This document shows positions 1 through 8,468 of a DNA stretch of 64,000 bases, piece after piece (the stretch's first letter is position 1; each line of letters opens with the position of its first letter). A model generated the notes under the pieces. It made no database searches and was not told the DNA's origin. It worked only from the letters and a program-made list of their open reading frames with translations. The stretch comes from Spirochaeta thermophila DSM 6192. GTDB taxonomy: Bacteria; Spirochaetota; Spirochaetia; Winmispirales; Winmispiraceae. The stretch is from positions 1,505,501-1,569,500 of the forward strand of contig NC_014484.1 in the NCBI RefSeq assembly GCF_000147075.1. Direction: 5' to 3'. The translations under genes and the position numbers were made by a program.

Positions 1-187
1 CCTCGGTGAGCGCCCCACCGAAGCCGAGTATGCGCTGATACTCCCGAGAGGGATCGACCACCACCTCCCGCTCGATATACGGTGATCCTGACACGGACGC
101 AGGACTGCGTTCTTCTGGACGCAGAGGGGTAAGACGCGTTCCCGTGACATACGAAGACTCGTAGAGCACTGCCTCGTTCAAGTCCAT
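1..187 (-). CDS. Glycoside hydrolase family 30 enzyme, N-terminal part (cut by window edge)
   Basis: Only the first 60 or so residues are present. They contain the GH30 opening signature, a V-V-D-P-S segment followed by Q-R-I-L-G-F-G-G-A-L-T-E, which leads into the first strand of the TIM barrel. There is no signal peptide, so the enzyme is probably cytoplasmic, like the other glycosidases here. GH30 members act as beta-glucosidases, beta-xylosidases or glucuronoxylanases, and the context favours xylo-oligosaccharides. It is the last visible gene of the ABC importer operon, 40 bp after the permease stop. The ribosome-binding site GAGGAGG directly abuts the ATG at 187, so the in-frame TTG at 181, six bases further on, may be the real start. 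Confidence 0.75.
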   Translation of the reverse strand, partial: MDLNEAVLYESSYVTGTRLTPLRPEERSPASVSGSPYIEREVVVDPSREYQRILGFGGALTE

Positions 188-227
188 CCTCCTCACGTGA
201 GTAGTAGATATATTCGACCAAAGGTGA

Positions 228-1253
228 TTACTTGAACACCCCCGTATCGATGAGACGCTGCATGAACACCCTCTGGGCGAAGGCGAAGACCACCAACGGT
301 ATCACACTCGCGATGAGGGCCGCGGCCTGGATGAGGTGGTTCTGAGAGGTGTACATGTTGTTGAACACCGTGAGTCCTATGGAGATCGGATAGAGGTCCC
401 CCTTCCCGGAGAGATAGATGAGCGGACCGAAGAAATCATTCCAGGCGAAGAAAAAGTGGAAGAGCGCCACCGCGATGATCGCGGGCGTGGCCTGAGGAGC
501 GATGATCTGGAACAGGGTCCTCAGAGGCCCCGCACCATCGATACGTGCGGCCTCATCGAGTTCCCTCGGTATACCCATGAGGAACTGTCTGAGCAGGAAG
601 ACGTTGTACGCATTCGAGAAGAAGGCCGGCACCATGAGGGGGAGCCATGTCCCCACCCAACCGAGAAAGTAGAACATCGCATACGTGGGTATGGACGTCA
701 CCGCCGAGGGGAGGATGATGGTGGACATGAGGACCACGAACAGCACGTTCTTTCCCGGGAAGCTGAACCGGGCGAAGCCGTAGGCCACGAGGAGCGAGGA
801 GAGCACGGTACCGAAGGTGGTGATCACTGCATAGAGCACGGTATTCTTGAGGAGCACGGGGAACTTCGTCGCCTTCCACGCCTCAGCGAAGTTGCTCCAC
901 TGGGGATCGACCTTCCACACACGATCGAGGGTCCTCCAGTTCCCCTCCCATACGATCTGCTCACCCGGTTGTTGCGGATCCATGAACACGGAAGATGTCC
1001 GTCCCCTCTTCATCATGGCGAGTATGCGGACCTCTCCATCCACGGGAACCTCATAGAGGTCGTACTGCCTCCCTTCGTATTCCCAGGTCCTGGGCGAAAG
1101 AGGAAGGATGGAAAGTTTCGCGGATGCGATCTGATCCCTCGTCTTGAGCGACATGGACAACCCGTACATCAGGGGAAGGAGATACACCGCCGCCAACACG
1201 GCAACACCGAGGGTGAAGACGACTCGTCTGAGCAAAAGGCGTTGTTCTCTCAT
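228..1253 (-). CDS. Carbohydrate ABC transporter permease, MalG type
   Basis: Inner-membrane permease of 341 residues that forms the channel with the preceding MalF-type protein for uptake of sugars or oligosaccharides. It has an N-terminal membrane segment (about residues 10-30), then the conserved permease core with the EAA loop E-L-D-E-A-A-R-I-D-G-A-G, which contacts the ATPase, and ends near D-T-G-V-F-K. Between the first and second membrane segments there is an unusually long extracytoplasmic insertion (about residues 45-120, with W-E-Y-E-G-R-Q-Y-D-L-Y). Such insertions occur in some bacterial MalG relatives. The start ATG overlaps the upstream permease stop by four bases (ATGA), so the two are translationally coupled. 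No ATPase gene is nearby, so a shared MsmK/UgpC-like ATPase encoded elsewhere is expected. Confidence 0.9.
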   Translation of the reverse strand: MREQRLLLRRVVFTLGVAVLAAVYLLPLMYGLSMSLKTRDQIASAKLSILPLSPRTWEYEGRQYDLYEVPVDGEVRILAMMKRGRTSSVFMDPQQPGEQIVWEGNWRTLDRVWKVDPQWSNFAEAWKATKFPVLLKNTVLYAVITTFGTVLSSLLVAYGFARFSFPGKNVLFVVLMSTIILPSAVTSIPTYAMFYFLGWVGTWLPLMVPAFFSNAYNVFLLRQFLMGIPRELDEAARIDGAGPLRTLFQIIAPQATPAIIAVALFHFFFAWNDFFGPLIYLSGKGDLYPISIGLTVFNNMYTSQNHLIQAAALIASVIPLVVFAFAQRVFMQRLIDTGVFK

Positions 1254-2194
1254 GATTCCTCTCCTCCTCCTGCATAGAAGACCCAGTATCGCGATGTCCT
1301 GAACAATATCAAAGTGAAGAAAAGACCCAGGAAAAAGATGATCCATGCGATCACTGCGCCATAGCCCATATTGAGATAGGTGAAGGCCTGCCGGTAGAAG
1401 TAGATCATGGGGAAGTTGGTCATTCCATTCGGGAATCCACTGCCCATGTTGATCACATAGGGCGGCAGGAAGTACTGCATGAGACCTATCACCCCTATCA
1501 CCACATTGTAGAACACCACCGGTGTGATGAGCGGAAGGGTGACGCTGAAGAACCGCTGCGCCGGTCCTGCTCCGTCGATCTGCGCCGCCTCGTAGAGCTC
1601 TATGGGAATCCCCTGGAGGCCGGCGAGGAAGATGATGATGGTGTTCCCCAGCCCCCACAATCCGATGAGGGTGTAGGTGAAGTAGATCAGTCTCGGATCG
1701 GCGAGCCACCTGATCCCGTCGGTACCGGTCACGTCGAGACCGGTGATCCCTTCGATCGCGAGGTTGATCCACCCTGTGTGCTCATTGAGCACCCCCTGCC
1801 ATATGATCACGGCCGCCACGAAGGGCACGATGGAAGGGAGGTAGAAGAGCGTCCTGAAAGCCCGCGTCCCCAGCAGATACCTGCTGTGGAGGAGCAGGGC
1901 CACGGCGAGTGCGAAGAGCATGCCGATGGGAAGGGAGATGAGCGCGAAGAGGAGTATGCGTCCCACCGAAGCCAGGACCTCCGGATCCTCCACGAAGGCC
2001 CTGCGCCAGTTGACGAACCCGACGAACGTGGTGGCCCCAGGATCGGCGAGGGAAAAGTCGAGCAGCGAGAACACGAACGACGCGACCATGGGAAAGAGGT
2101 AGAAGATCAGGAAACCCAGGAGCCAGGGCGCGATGAAGGCGAGCCCCCACCTGTATTCCCACAGTCTCAAAGGATGTCTCTCCTTATGGCTCAT
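1250..2194 (-). CDS. Carbohydrate ABC transporter permease, MalF type
   Basis: Inner-membrane permease of 314 residues, partner of the MalG-type protein. The first membrane helix (about residues 16-40, F-I-A-P-W-L-L-G-F-L-I-F-Y-L-F-P) is typical of the MalF/UgpA group without the extra N-terminal helices of enteric MalF. The EAA loop reads E-L-Y-E-A-A-Q-I-D-G-A-G-P. The gene lies 67 bp downstream of the solute-binding protein gene and overlaps the next permease by four bases, which gives a binding protein-permease-permease-GH30 operon. Substrate is inferred from the neighbouring xylan enzymes: probably xylo-oligosaccharides or aldouronates. Confidence 0.9.
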   Translation of the reverse strand: MSHKERHPLRLWEYRWGLAFIAPWLLGFLIFYLFPMVASFVFSLLDFSLADPGATTFVGFVNWRRAFVEDPEVLASVGRILLFALISLPIGMLFALAVALLLHSRYLLGTRAFRTLFYLPSIVPFVAAVIIWQGVLNEHTGWINLAIEGITGLDVTGTDGIRWLADPRLIYFTYTLIGLWGLGNTIIIFLAGLQGIPIELYEAAQIDGAGPAQRFFSVTLPLITPVVFYNVVIGVIGLMQYFLPPYVINMGSGFPNGMTNFPMIYFYRQAFTYLNMGYGAVIAWIIFFLGLFFTLILFRTSRYWVFYAGGGEES

Positions 2195-2261
2195 AGTCTC
2201 AACTCCTTATATAAAAGCGAGTAATGGTGGAGGACGCGAGGTCCTCCACCACCGGATCGAG

Positions 2262-3626
2262 TCACTGCTGGGCAGCCCTGAAGATCTTGTCCAGATCCTC
2301 TTTCAGCCTCTGGATCTCCGCATCGACGTCCACATCGGGGTTGTTGAAGATGAGATCCGTGAACTGGTTGTACCGGGTATTCGCCTCCTGGAAGCTGGGC
2401 ATCCAGCTCTCGTGGTTGGGATTGTCGGCGAACTGGATGCTGTCCTGGATCACCTTCAGATTGAACTCTTGACCAGGCCATCGTTTGGCGAAAAAGGTCT
2501 CGAGGAAGTCACCCTGAAGCTCTTTCTTCGCAGGCATGCCGCCGTAGACCGCACAGAGCTCGCCCGCCACGTCGTCCACCAGATAGGAGAGCACCTTGAA
2601 GGCTGCGTCGGGATTCTTCGACTGCTTCGTGATGAGGAAGGTATCGGCGTGCATCTTTGCAGTCGTCTTCCCCTTGTAGGCAGGCACGGGATAGACGTTC
2701 CACTTGAAGTTGATCTCGGCGAATCCCGCGTACCAGAGATGACAGTGGACCATGGCCACCCTGCCGGAGGAGAACCAGTCTCCGTTCTTCAGGAGGTCGC
2801 TCGACCCGTAGGGACCGTTGGGATAGAAGTGGCTCTTCCACATGCCGTCGTATACCCACTTCCACGCCTCAGCCCAGTGAGGAGGAATCTGCGCACCTCC
2901 ATCGGGAGCCACGAAGGTGCCAGGGCCGAAGAGCGTACCGATGCCTCTCGCGTCGGTCCACTGGATGCCGAACCCCCACTGCACGATGTTCTGGGGATCG
3001 AAGTCGGGGCTCGAAGCGTCGTTTCCGTTCTGATCGACGGTGAGCTTCATGGCGATCCGCTTCACCGTGTCCATATCCCACGGCCAGCTCTTGCCGTTCT
3101 CGTCCACATACGGCTGTCCGTACTCAGTTGGTGGCAGCGGGATCCCCGCCTCTTCGAAGAGCTCCTCGTTCACGTAGAGGAACGAGGGATAGATGGCAAA
3201 CGGAAGTCCGAGGAGTCCCTCGCCGGGATTCCGGTAGAAATCCACCATCGGCGCGTCAAAGATGGAAAGATCGAACTGGTACTTCTCCACGAGCGGCTGG
3301 AGGTCGATCCAGGCCCCCTTGAAACTGTCCCGTCCTCTGATGCCCACAGGGCCCACCACATCAGGGGCATTACCACCCGAGAGCTCGGTGGCCAGGGTCT
3401 GATACGCCTGGTTGTTGGGAACGATCTCGAGGACGAGCTCGATCTCATCCTGCGACTCGTTGTACCGCTTTACGATCTCTTCCTGGGCAGCGATAGTGGG
3501 TTCATCGGTGCCCGCACCCAGACCGACGAACCACCGGACCTGGGTCTTCTCAGCCTTCTGTGCTGGTCCCCCACACCCGGCAAGGACCAGTACGAGGGCT
3601 ACGATGAGGAGCAGATACCGTCTCAT
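2262..3626 (-). CDS. Extracellular sugar-binding lipoprotein of ABC transporter
   Basis: Family 1 solute-binding protein of 454 residues, anchored as a lipoprotein. The signal peptide starts M-R-R-Y-L-L-L-I-V and ends in a lipobox L-A-G-C with Cys18. The mature part has the two-lobed fold pattern of ABC sugar-binding proteins, including an N-N-Q-A-Y-Q-T-L-A-T-E-L segment and an aromatic-rich C-terminal half. The start was set at 3626 because TAAGGAGGG lies just upstream and the lipobox follows at the right distance; longer in-frame starts would bury the signal peptide. It is the first gene of the importer operon, behind about 180 bases of leader and a promoter flanked by palindromic operators. 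Confidence 0.92.
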   Translation of the reverse strand: MRRYLLLIVALVLVLAGCGGPAQKAEKTQVRWFVGLGAGTDEPTIAAQEEIVKRYNESQDEIELVLEIVPNNQAYQTLATELSGGNAPDVVGPVGIRGRDSFKGAWIDLQPLVEKYQFDLSIFDAPMVDFYRNPGEGLLGLPFAIYPSFLYVNEELFEEAGIPLPPTEYGQPYVDENGKSWPWDMDTVKRIAMKLTVDQNGNDASSPDFDPQNIVQWGFGIQWTDARGIGTLFGPGTFVAPDGGAQIPPHWAEAWKWVYDGMWKSHFYPNGPYGSSDLLKNGDWFSSGRVAMVHCHLWYAGFAEINFKWNVYPVPAYKGKTTAKMHADTFLITKQSKNPDAAFKVLSYLVDDVAGELCAVYGGMPAKKELQGDFLETFFAKRWPGQEFNLKVIQDSIQFADNPNHESWMPSFQEANTRYNQFTDLIFNNPDVDVDAEIQRLKEDLDKIFRAAQQ

Positions 3627-3794
3627 GACTCCCTCCTTAGGGAAGATATGTCTCATTTCCCCTACGGGAAATGTGGTCATCACCTCTTCACACACACCTC
3701 ACCGCACCACGACCGTGGCTGCAGCCCCGGAAGGCACAGGAAGCAAGCCCCATAACGAGCACTCCTTGGAGCAGAAAGATGGCAAGAGAGGCCG

Positions 3795-3810
3795 ATGTTT
3801 TCGAAAACAT
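3795..3810. promoter_or_regulatory. Operator 1: perfect 16-bp palindrome at the ABC importer promoter
   Basis: ATGTTTTCGAAAACAT is a perfect inverted repeat with a central CG, the usual layout of LacI-family operators. It lies just downstream of a plausible minus-strand promoter for the importer operon (TTGTTT at 3843-3838, 16-bp spacer, TATCGG at 3821-3816), so a bound regulator would cover the transcription start. Identity of the regulator is inference; none is encoded in the window. Confidence 0.7.
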
Positions 3811-3815
3811 TGATG

Positions 3816-3843
3816 CCGATAAATAAAAGTCCTTATAAAACAA
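3816..3843 (-). promoter_or_regulatory. Candidate promoter of the ABC importer operon
   Basis: In an AT-rich stretch, TTGTTT (3843-3838) and TATCGG (3821-3816) are separated by 16 bp on the minus strand. It sits between two copies of the ATGTTTTCG-type palindrome, with operator 1 starting five bases after the -10. The -10 match is modest and other AT-rich hexamers nearby could serve instead. Confidence 0.45.
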
Positions 3844-3881
3844 AGATAAAATATTCTTTCTCATACAATGTTAGCCTTATC

Positions 3882-3897
3882 ATGTTTTCGACAACAT
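3882..3897. promoter_or_regulatory. Operator 2: second copy of the 16-bp palindrome
   Basis: ATGTTTTCGACAACAT differs from operator 1 at one position. Its centre is 87 bp from that of operator 1, upstream of the candidate promoter. Paired sites at this distance are typical of LacI-family repression with DNA looping. The 348-bp gene-free stretch 3627-3974 holds these two operators, the promoter, the untranslated leader of the binding-protein gene and the terminator of the beta-xylosidase gene. Confidence 0.65.
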
Positions 3898-3924
3898 TCT
3901 ACCCCCGGTTTCGGGATCTGTCAA

Positions 3925-3952
3925 CAAAAAAAGATCCCCTTCCGGGGATCTT
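3925..3952 (-). terminator. Rho-independent terminator of the GH67-GH3 operon
   Basis: Nine-base-pair stem AAGATCCCC/GGGGATCTT with a four-base loop, followed on the minus strand by a run of seven T. It lies 23 bp past the stop codon of the GH3 gene and separates it from the ABC importer promoter. Confidence 0.9.
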
Positions 3953-3974
3953 CTCTCCTCTCCGACACAGCAGG

Positions 3975-6056
3975 TCAACACTCCACTACAATCTCCACAC
4001 CCTCCGGTGACCCCAGCTCCTGGGCCCGCCCTCCCGGGGAAGCCGGTCCCACATGGAAGCGGAGTCTGCCCTCGGGGAGCACCTTCCTCCCCTTCTCGTC
4101 TATGAAGGAAAGATCCTCGGGAGAGAGCACGAAGCGCACCTGTATCCGTTCCCCGGTGCCAAGGGACACCCTCGTGAACCCCTTGAGCGACCACAACGGC
4201 ACACGGAACGGGGCGTCCTCCCACCTCACGTAGAGCTGGACCACCTCGTCGGCAGGGATCGACGAGGTGTTTTCGACCTCACACACGACCTCGAGTGTCT
4301 CCCTCTTGTCCCATCTCGAGGCCGAGGACTTGGGATCTCTGTACGAGAAGGTTGCGTAAGAGAGCCCGAACCCAAATGGGTAGAGAGGTTCTTCCTTCAT
4401 GTAGCGGTAGGTGCGCCCCTCCATACTGTAGTCGGTGAAGGGAGGCAGCTGGTCCACGCCTTTTGGGAAGGTGATGGGGAGCCTCCCCGAGGGCGAGACC
4501 TCACCGAAGAGCACCCGCGCAATGGCGTTTCCTCCCTCTTCGCCGGGATACCACGCGTACACAATGGCGTCCGCCAGTTCCTCGAGTTCGGGAGAACACA
4601 CAGGGGCTCCCGAGAGGAGGACCACCACGAGGGGTTTCCCTATCTCCTTTATTCGTCTCAGGTAATCGATCTGCTCACGGGAAAGGTTGAGATCGGATAG
4701 ATCGCCGTAATTATCGGAAAAGATCGCATCCCCCTCTTCTCCTTCCACCGCGGAGTCACGTCCCATCACGGCGACGGTCACGTCCGCATACCGGGCCACC
4801 CCGCTCGCCCAATCGATGGGATTTATCTTGTTTCCTTGGAGTGGACACCCGATCTTGTACGTCACCGTGATTCCAGGGCCCGCATAACCGGTGATCCCTT
4901 CGAGCACCGTCACGAGCCGGGATGAGACGCCCGCATAGTTGCCCAGGAGGGCGACGGGATTCGCAGCGTTCGGGCCTGTCACATAGATGTACCGCAGCTT
5001 CCGCCTATCAAGAGGGAGGATCCCATTGTTCTTGAGGAGCACAACCGACTTCTCCGCCGCCTCTCGGGCAAGCGCTCGGTGCGCCTCCCAGTCTATGTCC
5101 GCGAGGGAGAGCCGTACGTAGGGGTGGTCATCGGTGAAAAGGCCAAGGCGGTCGAGGGTGGAGAGAAGTCGGGCCACCGATCGGTCCACAAGCTCCTCAG
5201 AGACCGCTCCGGCCTTCACCGCATCGAGGAGGTGCTCGTAGGTGTTCCCGCAGTTGAGGTCACACCCTGCCTCCAGGGCCATGGCGATCGACTCTATGGG
5301 ATCCTTCGTCACCTTGTGGTGGAGATGGAAGTCGGCGATGGCCCAACAGTCGGAGACCACATGCCCTTTGAAACCCCACTTCTTTCTGAGGATCTCCTCG
5401 AGGAGCCGTTTACTCCCACAGGCAGGCTCCCCGTTCACGCGGTTATAGGCCCCCATCACCGCCTCCACCCCCGCCTTCACAAGGGCCTCGAAGGCGGGAA
5501 GATACGTCTCCCAGAGGTCCTTCTCGGAGACCCGCGCGTCGAAGACGTGCCGCAGTCCCTCCGGACCGGAGTGGACCGCGTAGTGCTTTGCACATGCCGC
5601 CACCCGCAGGTAGTAGGGATGATCTCCCTGCAGTCCCTTCACGAAGGCTACACCTATCTTGGAGGTGAGGAAGGGATCCTCGCCGTAGGTCTCCTGCCCC
5701 CTCCCCCAGCGCGGATCCCTGTAGATATTGATGTTGGGAGACCAGAAGGTGAGCCCTCTCTCGTATTCCGCGGCCCGTTCCTTGCCCACTGCGTTGAACT
5801 TCGCACGGGCCTCCCTGGAGATGGCATCCGCCACCCGCCGTACGAGATCGGGATCGAAGGTGGCCGCAAGCCCTATGGCCTGGGGGAAGACGGTGGCCTC
5901 TCCCGAGTTGGCCACTCCGTGAAGGGCCTCGTTCCACCAGTTGTAGTTGGGGATTCCCAGACGGGGAACCCCTTTCGCCCGATGCACCATGAGACCCGCC
6001 TTCTCCTCGATCGACATCCTGGAGAGCAGAGAGGTCATACGCTCATTTCCATTCAT
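3975..6056 (-). CDS. Beta-xylosidase / beta-glucosidase, glycoside hydrolase family 3
   Basis: A 693-residue cytoplasmic GH3 enzyme (no signal peptide) that removes beta-linked sugars from the non-reducing end of oligosaccharides. The segment I-P-N-Y-N-W-W-N-E-A-L-H-G-V (residues 35-48) is characteristic of the xylosidase-like branch of GH3. The substrate-binding K-H-Y is near residue 157, and the nucleophile is predicted to be Asp236 in V-V-S-D-C-W. The (alpha/beta)6 sandwich domain and a C-terminal fibronectin type III-like domain follow. The start at 6056 has GAGGAGG seven bases upstream. The gene follows the GH67 alpha-glucuronidase after 59 bp, so debranching and xylose release are probably made from one mRNA. 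Beta-xylosidase is preferred over beta-glucosidase from context and motif. Confidence 0.9.
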   Translation of the reverse strand: MNGNERMTSLLSRMSIEEKAGLMVHRAKGVPRLGIPNYNWWNEALHGVANSGEATVFPQAIGLAATFDPDLVRRVADAISREARAKFNAVGKERAAEYERGLTFWSPNINIYRDPRWGRGQETYGEDPFLTSKIGVAFVKGLQGDHPYYLRVAACAKHYAVHSGPEGLRHVFDARVSEKDLWETYLPAFEALVKAGVEAVMGAYNRVNGEPACGSKRLLEEILRKKWGFKGHVVSDCWAIADFHLHHKVTKDPIESIAMALEAGCDLNCGNTYEHLLDAVKAGAVSEELVDRSVARLLSTLDRLGLFTDDHPYVRLSLADIDWEAHRALAREAAEKSVVLLKNNGILPLDRRKLRYIYVTGPNAANPVALLGNYAGVSSRLVTVLEGITGYAGPGITVTYKIGCPLQGNKINPIDWASGVARYADVTVAVMGRDSAVEGEEGDAIFSDNYGDLSDLNLSREQIDYLRRIKEIGKPLVVVLLSGAPVCSPELEELADAIVYAWYPGEEGGNAIARVLFGEVSPSGRLPITFPKGVDQLPPFTDYSMEGRTYRYMKEEPLYPFGFGLSYATFSYRDPKSSASRWDKRETLEVVCEVENTSSIPADEVVQLYVRWEDAPFRVPLWSLKGFTRVSLGTGERIQVRFVLSPEDLSFIDEKGRKVLPEGRLRFHVGPASPGGRAQELGSPEGVEIVVEC

Positions 6057-6115
6057 GGATTTTCCTCCTCAAGAAAAAGTAAAATCATGGAAGAGAACCT
6101 CCCGTCTATCGACAG

Positions 6116-8155
6116 TCAGTAGAGGGTTCTCCCCTCTTCGTCCGGTATGCCGGTTTTTCTATAGAAATAGGTGTTGATCACGTCACGCCATTCCACAGCG
6201 TTCTTCACTTGTCTGTCGAATCGTTCGAGTACCTCGCGGAACACACGAGGAGATACGTGCTTTCTCAGTTTGAGCCATTCCTCTCTGAGACGTTTCACCT
6301 CCTCGGCTCCCTCGAAGTGACTGTCATAGTAGTACTGGATGAGGGTTCTCCCGTCCTTCAGTGTATAGGTGTACGGCAACCTGTGGAAGAAGAGGATGAG
6401 CTCCTCCGGGCAGGTCGCAGGATCATCGTAGAGTTCACGCCACGGAGAACGATACTGGGTGGTGAACCCCGTTCCACGGGATGATCTGTCCACCCCTATG
6501 GCGCGGTTGTCGGCCCTGTGATAGGTTCCCCAGAATGAGTACTCATACCCTTCAGGGCTGGGGCCGTAGTGATGTCCCGGATTCACCATCCATCCGAGCC
6601 CGAGCGGAGTGGTATACTTCTCATAGACAGGCCACGAGGCGAGGAGGATATCCACCAACCGCTCTACGGCTTCTCCATCCCGGGTGAGGGTTCTCAGGCA
6701 CCACTCCCTCGCGATCTCCTCCGGCGAAAGGTCGGGGTTCCATGTGAGACGCCCGTACCCATAAAGGTTGGCCTGGGCGAGCCAGTGCCCCGTCCAGTTG
6801 TAATCAGAGCCCACATTCGCGACACCTGCACATCCGCCGTGAGGACGTCCGAAGAGGGAACCGTCCACCACGCGTCTCACCGTGGACCCCTCACCTCTCG
6901 CATGCGTATCGAACTCGAGCACCTCCTTCCACATGGGCACGAGGTAGCACAGATCGATCTGCTGACCGGTGTACTCCTGGGTGATCTGGAACTCCACCAT
7001 CTGGTTCGTACGTTCCATGCCGCCGAAAAGGGGCGAGACCGGTTCTCTCACCTGGAAATCCATGGGCCCGTTTTTTATCTGAAGGAGCACATTGTCGGCA
7101 AACCGGCCATCGAGGGGAGAGAAGATGTCGTAGGCCGCCCTCGCCCGATCGGTCTTCCTGTCCCGCCAGTCCTGGATGTTGTAGACAAAGGCCCGCCAAA
7201 TGAGGAGACCGCCGTGAGGCGCGAGGGCCTCGGCCAGCAGGTTGGCGCCATCGGCCTGGGACCTCCCATAGCTGTGCGGCCCGGGATTGAACTCGGAATC
7301 CGCCTTCACCAGAAAACCGCCGAAGTCGGGAACGTACTCGTAGATGCGTGCGACGACCTCGGCCCACCACTTCTTCACAGAAGGGTCAAAGGGGTCGGCG
7401 GAGGGAAGCCCCCCGACGTATACGGGGCTCATGAAGTTCACGCTCAAGTATACCCGTATCCCGTAGTCGCGGAAGACATCGGCTATCCTCCTCACGGAGG
7501 GCAGGTACTCCTCGGTGATGAGTCTGAGGGCCTTGTTCCGTACGTTCACGTTGTTGAGCACCACCCCGTTTATGCCCACAGAAGCAAGGAGGCGGGCATA
7601 ATCCCTTATGCGATGGAGCCCCTTCACCACCTTGTTCCTGTGAAAGAAAATCGACTTGCCTGCGTATCCTCGCTCTATCGTGCCGTCGAGGTTGTCCCAG
7701 TGATTGATGATCCTCAAGGGGAACGCCGGTTCCTCGTGGAGAGAGATCCCCTCCAGGGGGATGCCTCTCTGCAACATGGAAACGAGATAGAAAACCCCGT
7801 ACACGAGACCCCGCCGTGTCTTCGAGGTGAGCACGAGGGAGGAGCCTCCCTTTCTTTCTCTCACCTCCTTCAGGAGGAATCCCTCATCACCGAGCTTCTC
7901 CAGCTCCCCAGCAGGAATCCGGTCCGCCACAGGCGCCTGGTCAGAGGTTCCGACGTAGAGGGTTCCAGCGTCTCCCGTCGATCCCTCCCCTGGGACATGA
8001 TGAAAGAGCCGGGAGAGTGCATCACGGATCTCGAATCCGACTACATCCTCGCCCGGTTGGATCCACAGGGTGCGGATACGGTCGACGACAGCGTCCTTGT
8101 ACGCACGGTCGTCACACGGCCGGTACTCCAGCCAGCAGAGAGCGTATCGAGGCAT
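6116..8155 (-). CDS. aguA: Alpha-glucuronidase, glycoside hydrolase family 67
   Basis: A 679-residue protein matching GH67 alpha-glucuronidases along its whole length. These cleave the alpha-1,2 bond between (4-O-methyl)glucuronic acid and the non-reducing terminal xylose of aldouronic acids. A central barrel carries the diagnostic stretch V-K-A-D-S-E-F-N-P-G-P followed by G-R-S-Q-A-D-G-A-N, which includes the region of the catalytic acid. There is no signal peptide, as usual for GH67, so substrate must be imported first. The start at 8155 was chosen because GGAAGGAG lies seven bases upstream; an in-frame extension to 8239 has no ribosome-binding site. It is the first gene of the GH67-GH3 operon. 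Confidence 0.93.
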   Translation of the reverse strand: MPRYALCWLEYRPCDDRAYKDAVVDRIRTLWIQPGEDVVGFEIRDALSRLFHHVPGEGSTGDAGTLYVGTSDQAPVADRIPAGELEKLGDEGFLLKEVRERKGGSSLVLTSKTRRGLVYGVFYLVSMLQRGIPLEGISLHEEPAFPLRIINHWDNLDGTIERGYAGKSIFFHRNKVVKGLHRIRDYARLLASVGINGVVLNNVNVRNKALRLITEEYLPSVRRIADVFRDYGIRVYLSVNFMSPVYVGGLPSADPFDPSVKKWWAEVVARIYEYVPDFGGFLVKADSEFNPGPHSYGRSQADGANLLAEALAPHGGLLIWRAFVYNIQDWRDRKTDRARAAYDIFSPLDGRFADNVLLQIKNGPMDFQVREPVSPLFGGMERTNQMVEFQITQEYTGQQIDLCYLVPMWKEVLEFDTHARGEGSTVRRVVDGSLFGRPHGGCAGVANVGSDYNWTGHWLAQANLYGYGRLTWNPDLSPEEIAREWCLRTLTRDGEAVERLVDILLASWPVYEKYTTPLGLGWMVNPGHHYGPSPEGYEYSFWGTYHRADNRAIGVDRSSRGTGFTTQYRSPWRELYDDPATCPEELILFFHRLPYTYTLKDGRTLIQYYYDSHFEGAEEVKRLREEWLKLRKHVSPRVFREVLERFDRQVKNAVEWRDVINTYFYRKTGIPDEEGRTLY

Positions 8156-8296
8156 AGCAACTCCTTCCATCCCAGAAATGTATATCAAGTGGGAGCCTCG
8201 AATTCCAGCAAGACCCCACACCGAGATGCAGTTTCCCACAACCGGCGTTCTTCTCTCTATCCGGCCGGAAGTGGCCCGGCAGGAGACACCCGCAGG

Positions 8297-8314
8297 GAGG
8301 AATGATCATTCCTC
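8297..8314. promoter_or_regulatory. Perfect 18-bp palindrome upstream of the GH67 gene
   Basis: GAGGAATGATCATTCCTC is perfectly self-complementary and lies about 140 bp upstream of the GH67 start. The 313-bp gene-free stretch 8156-8468 contains this palindrome, the terminator of the upstream CBM22 gene and presumably the GH67 promoter, for which I see only a weak TATACA near 8175. An operator for a dimeric regulator is the likeliest reading; an RNA hairpin is the alternative. Confidence 0.55.
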
Positions 8315-8403
8315 GAGAGGCCTCGGAATCCGGAAGCCGAGATGGTAAAAAGAAAAGTCCCGTCGTCACTCTCAGAACGCCCTCCATGGGATTCCAGGCT
8401 TCA

Positions 8404-8448
8404 CTCCCGACAAAAACGGGAGGGGTCCCGGCAACATCCGGAACCCCT
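8404..8448 (-). terminator. Terminator of the CBM22 lipoprotein gene
   Basis: An 11-bp stem (8421-8431 with 8438-8448, one G-U pair) is followed on the minus strand by CCCG and TTTTT. A second, overlapping small stem CTCCCG/CGGGAG (8404-8422) flanks the T run. The structure begins about 20 bp past the stop at 8469. Confidence 0.75.
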
Positions 8449-8468
8449 GTACCGTAAAGAACTTTTTG

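Noticed and set aside
36-187. Glucosylceramidase as product name for the GH30 fragment
   Set aside because: The GH30 fold is clear, but eukaryote-type substrate naming is not supported; context favours xylan-derived substrates.
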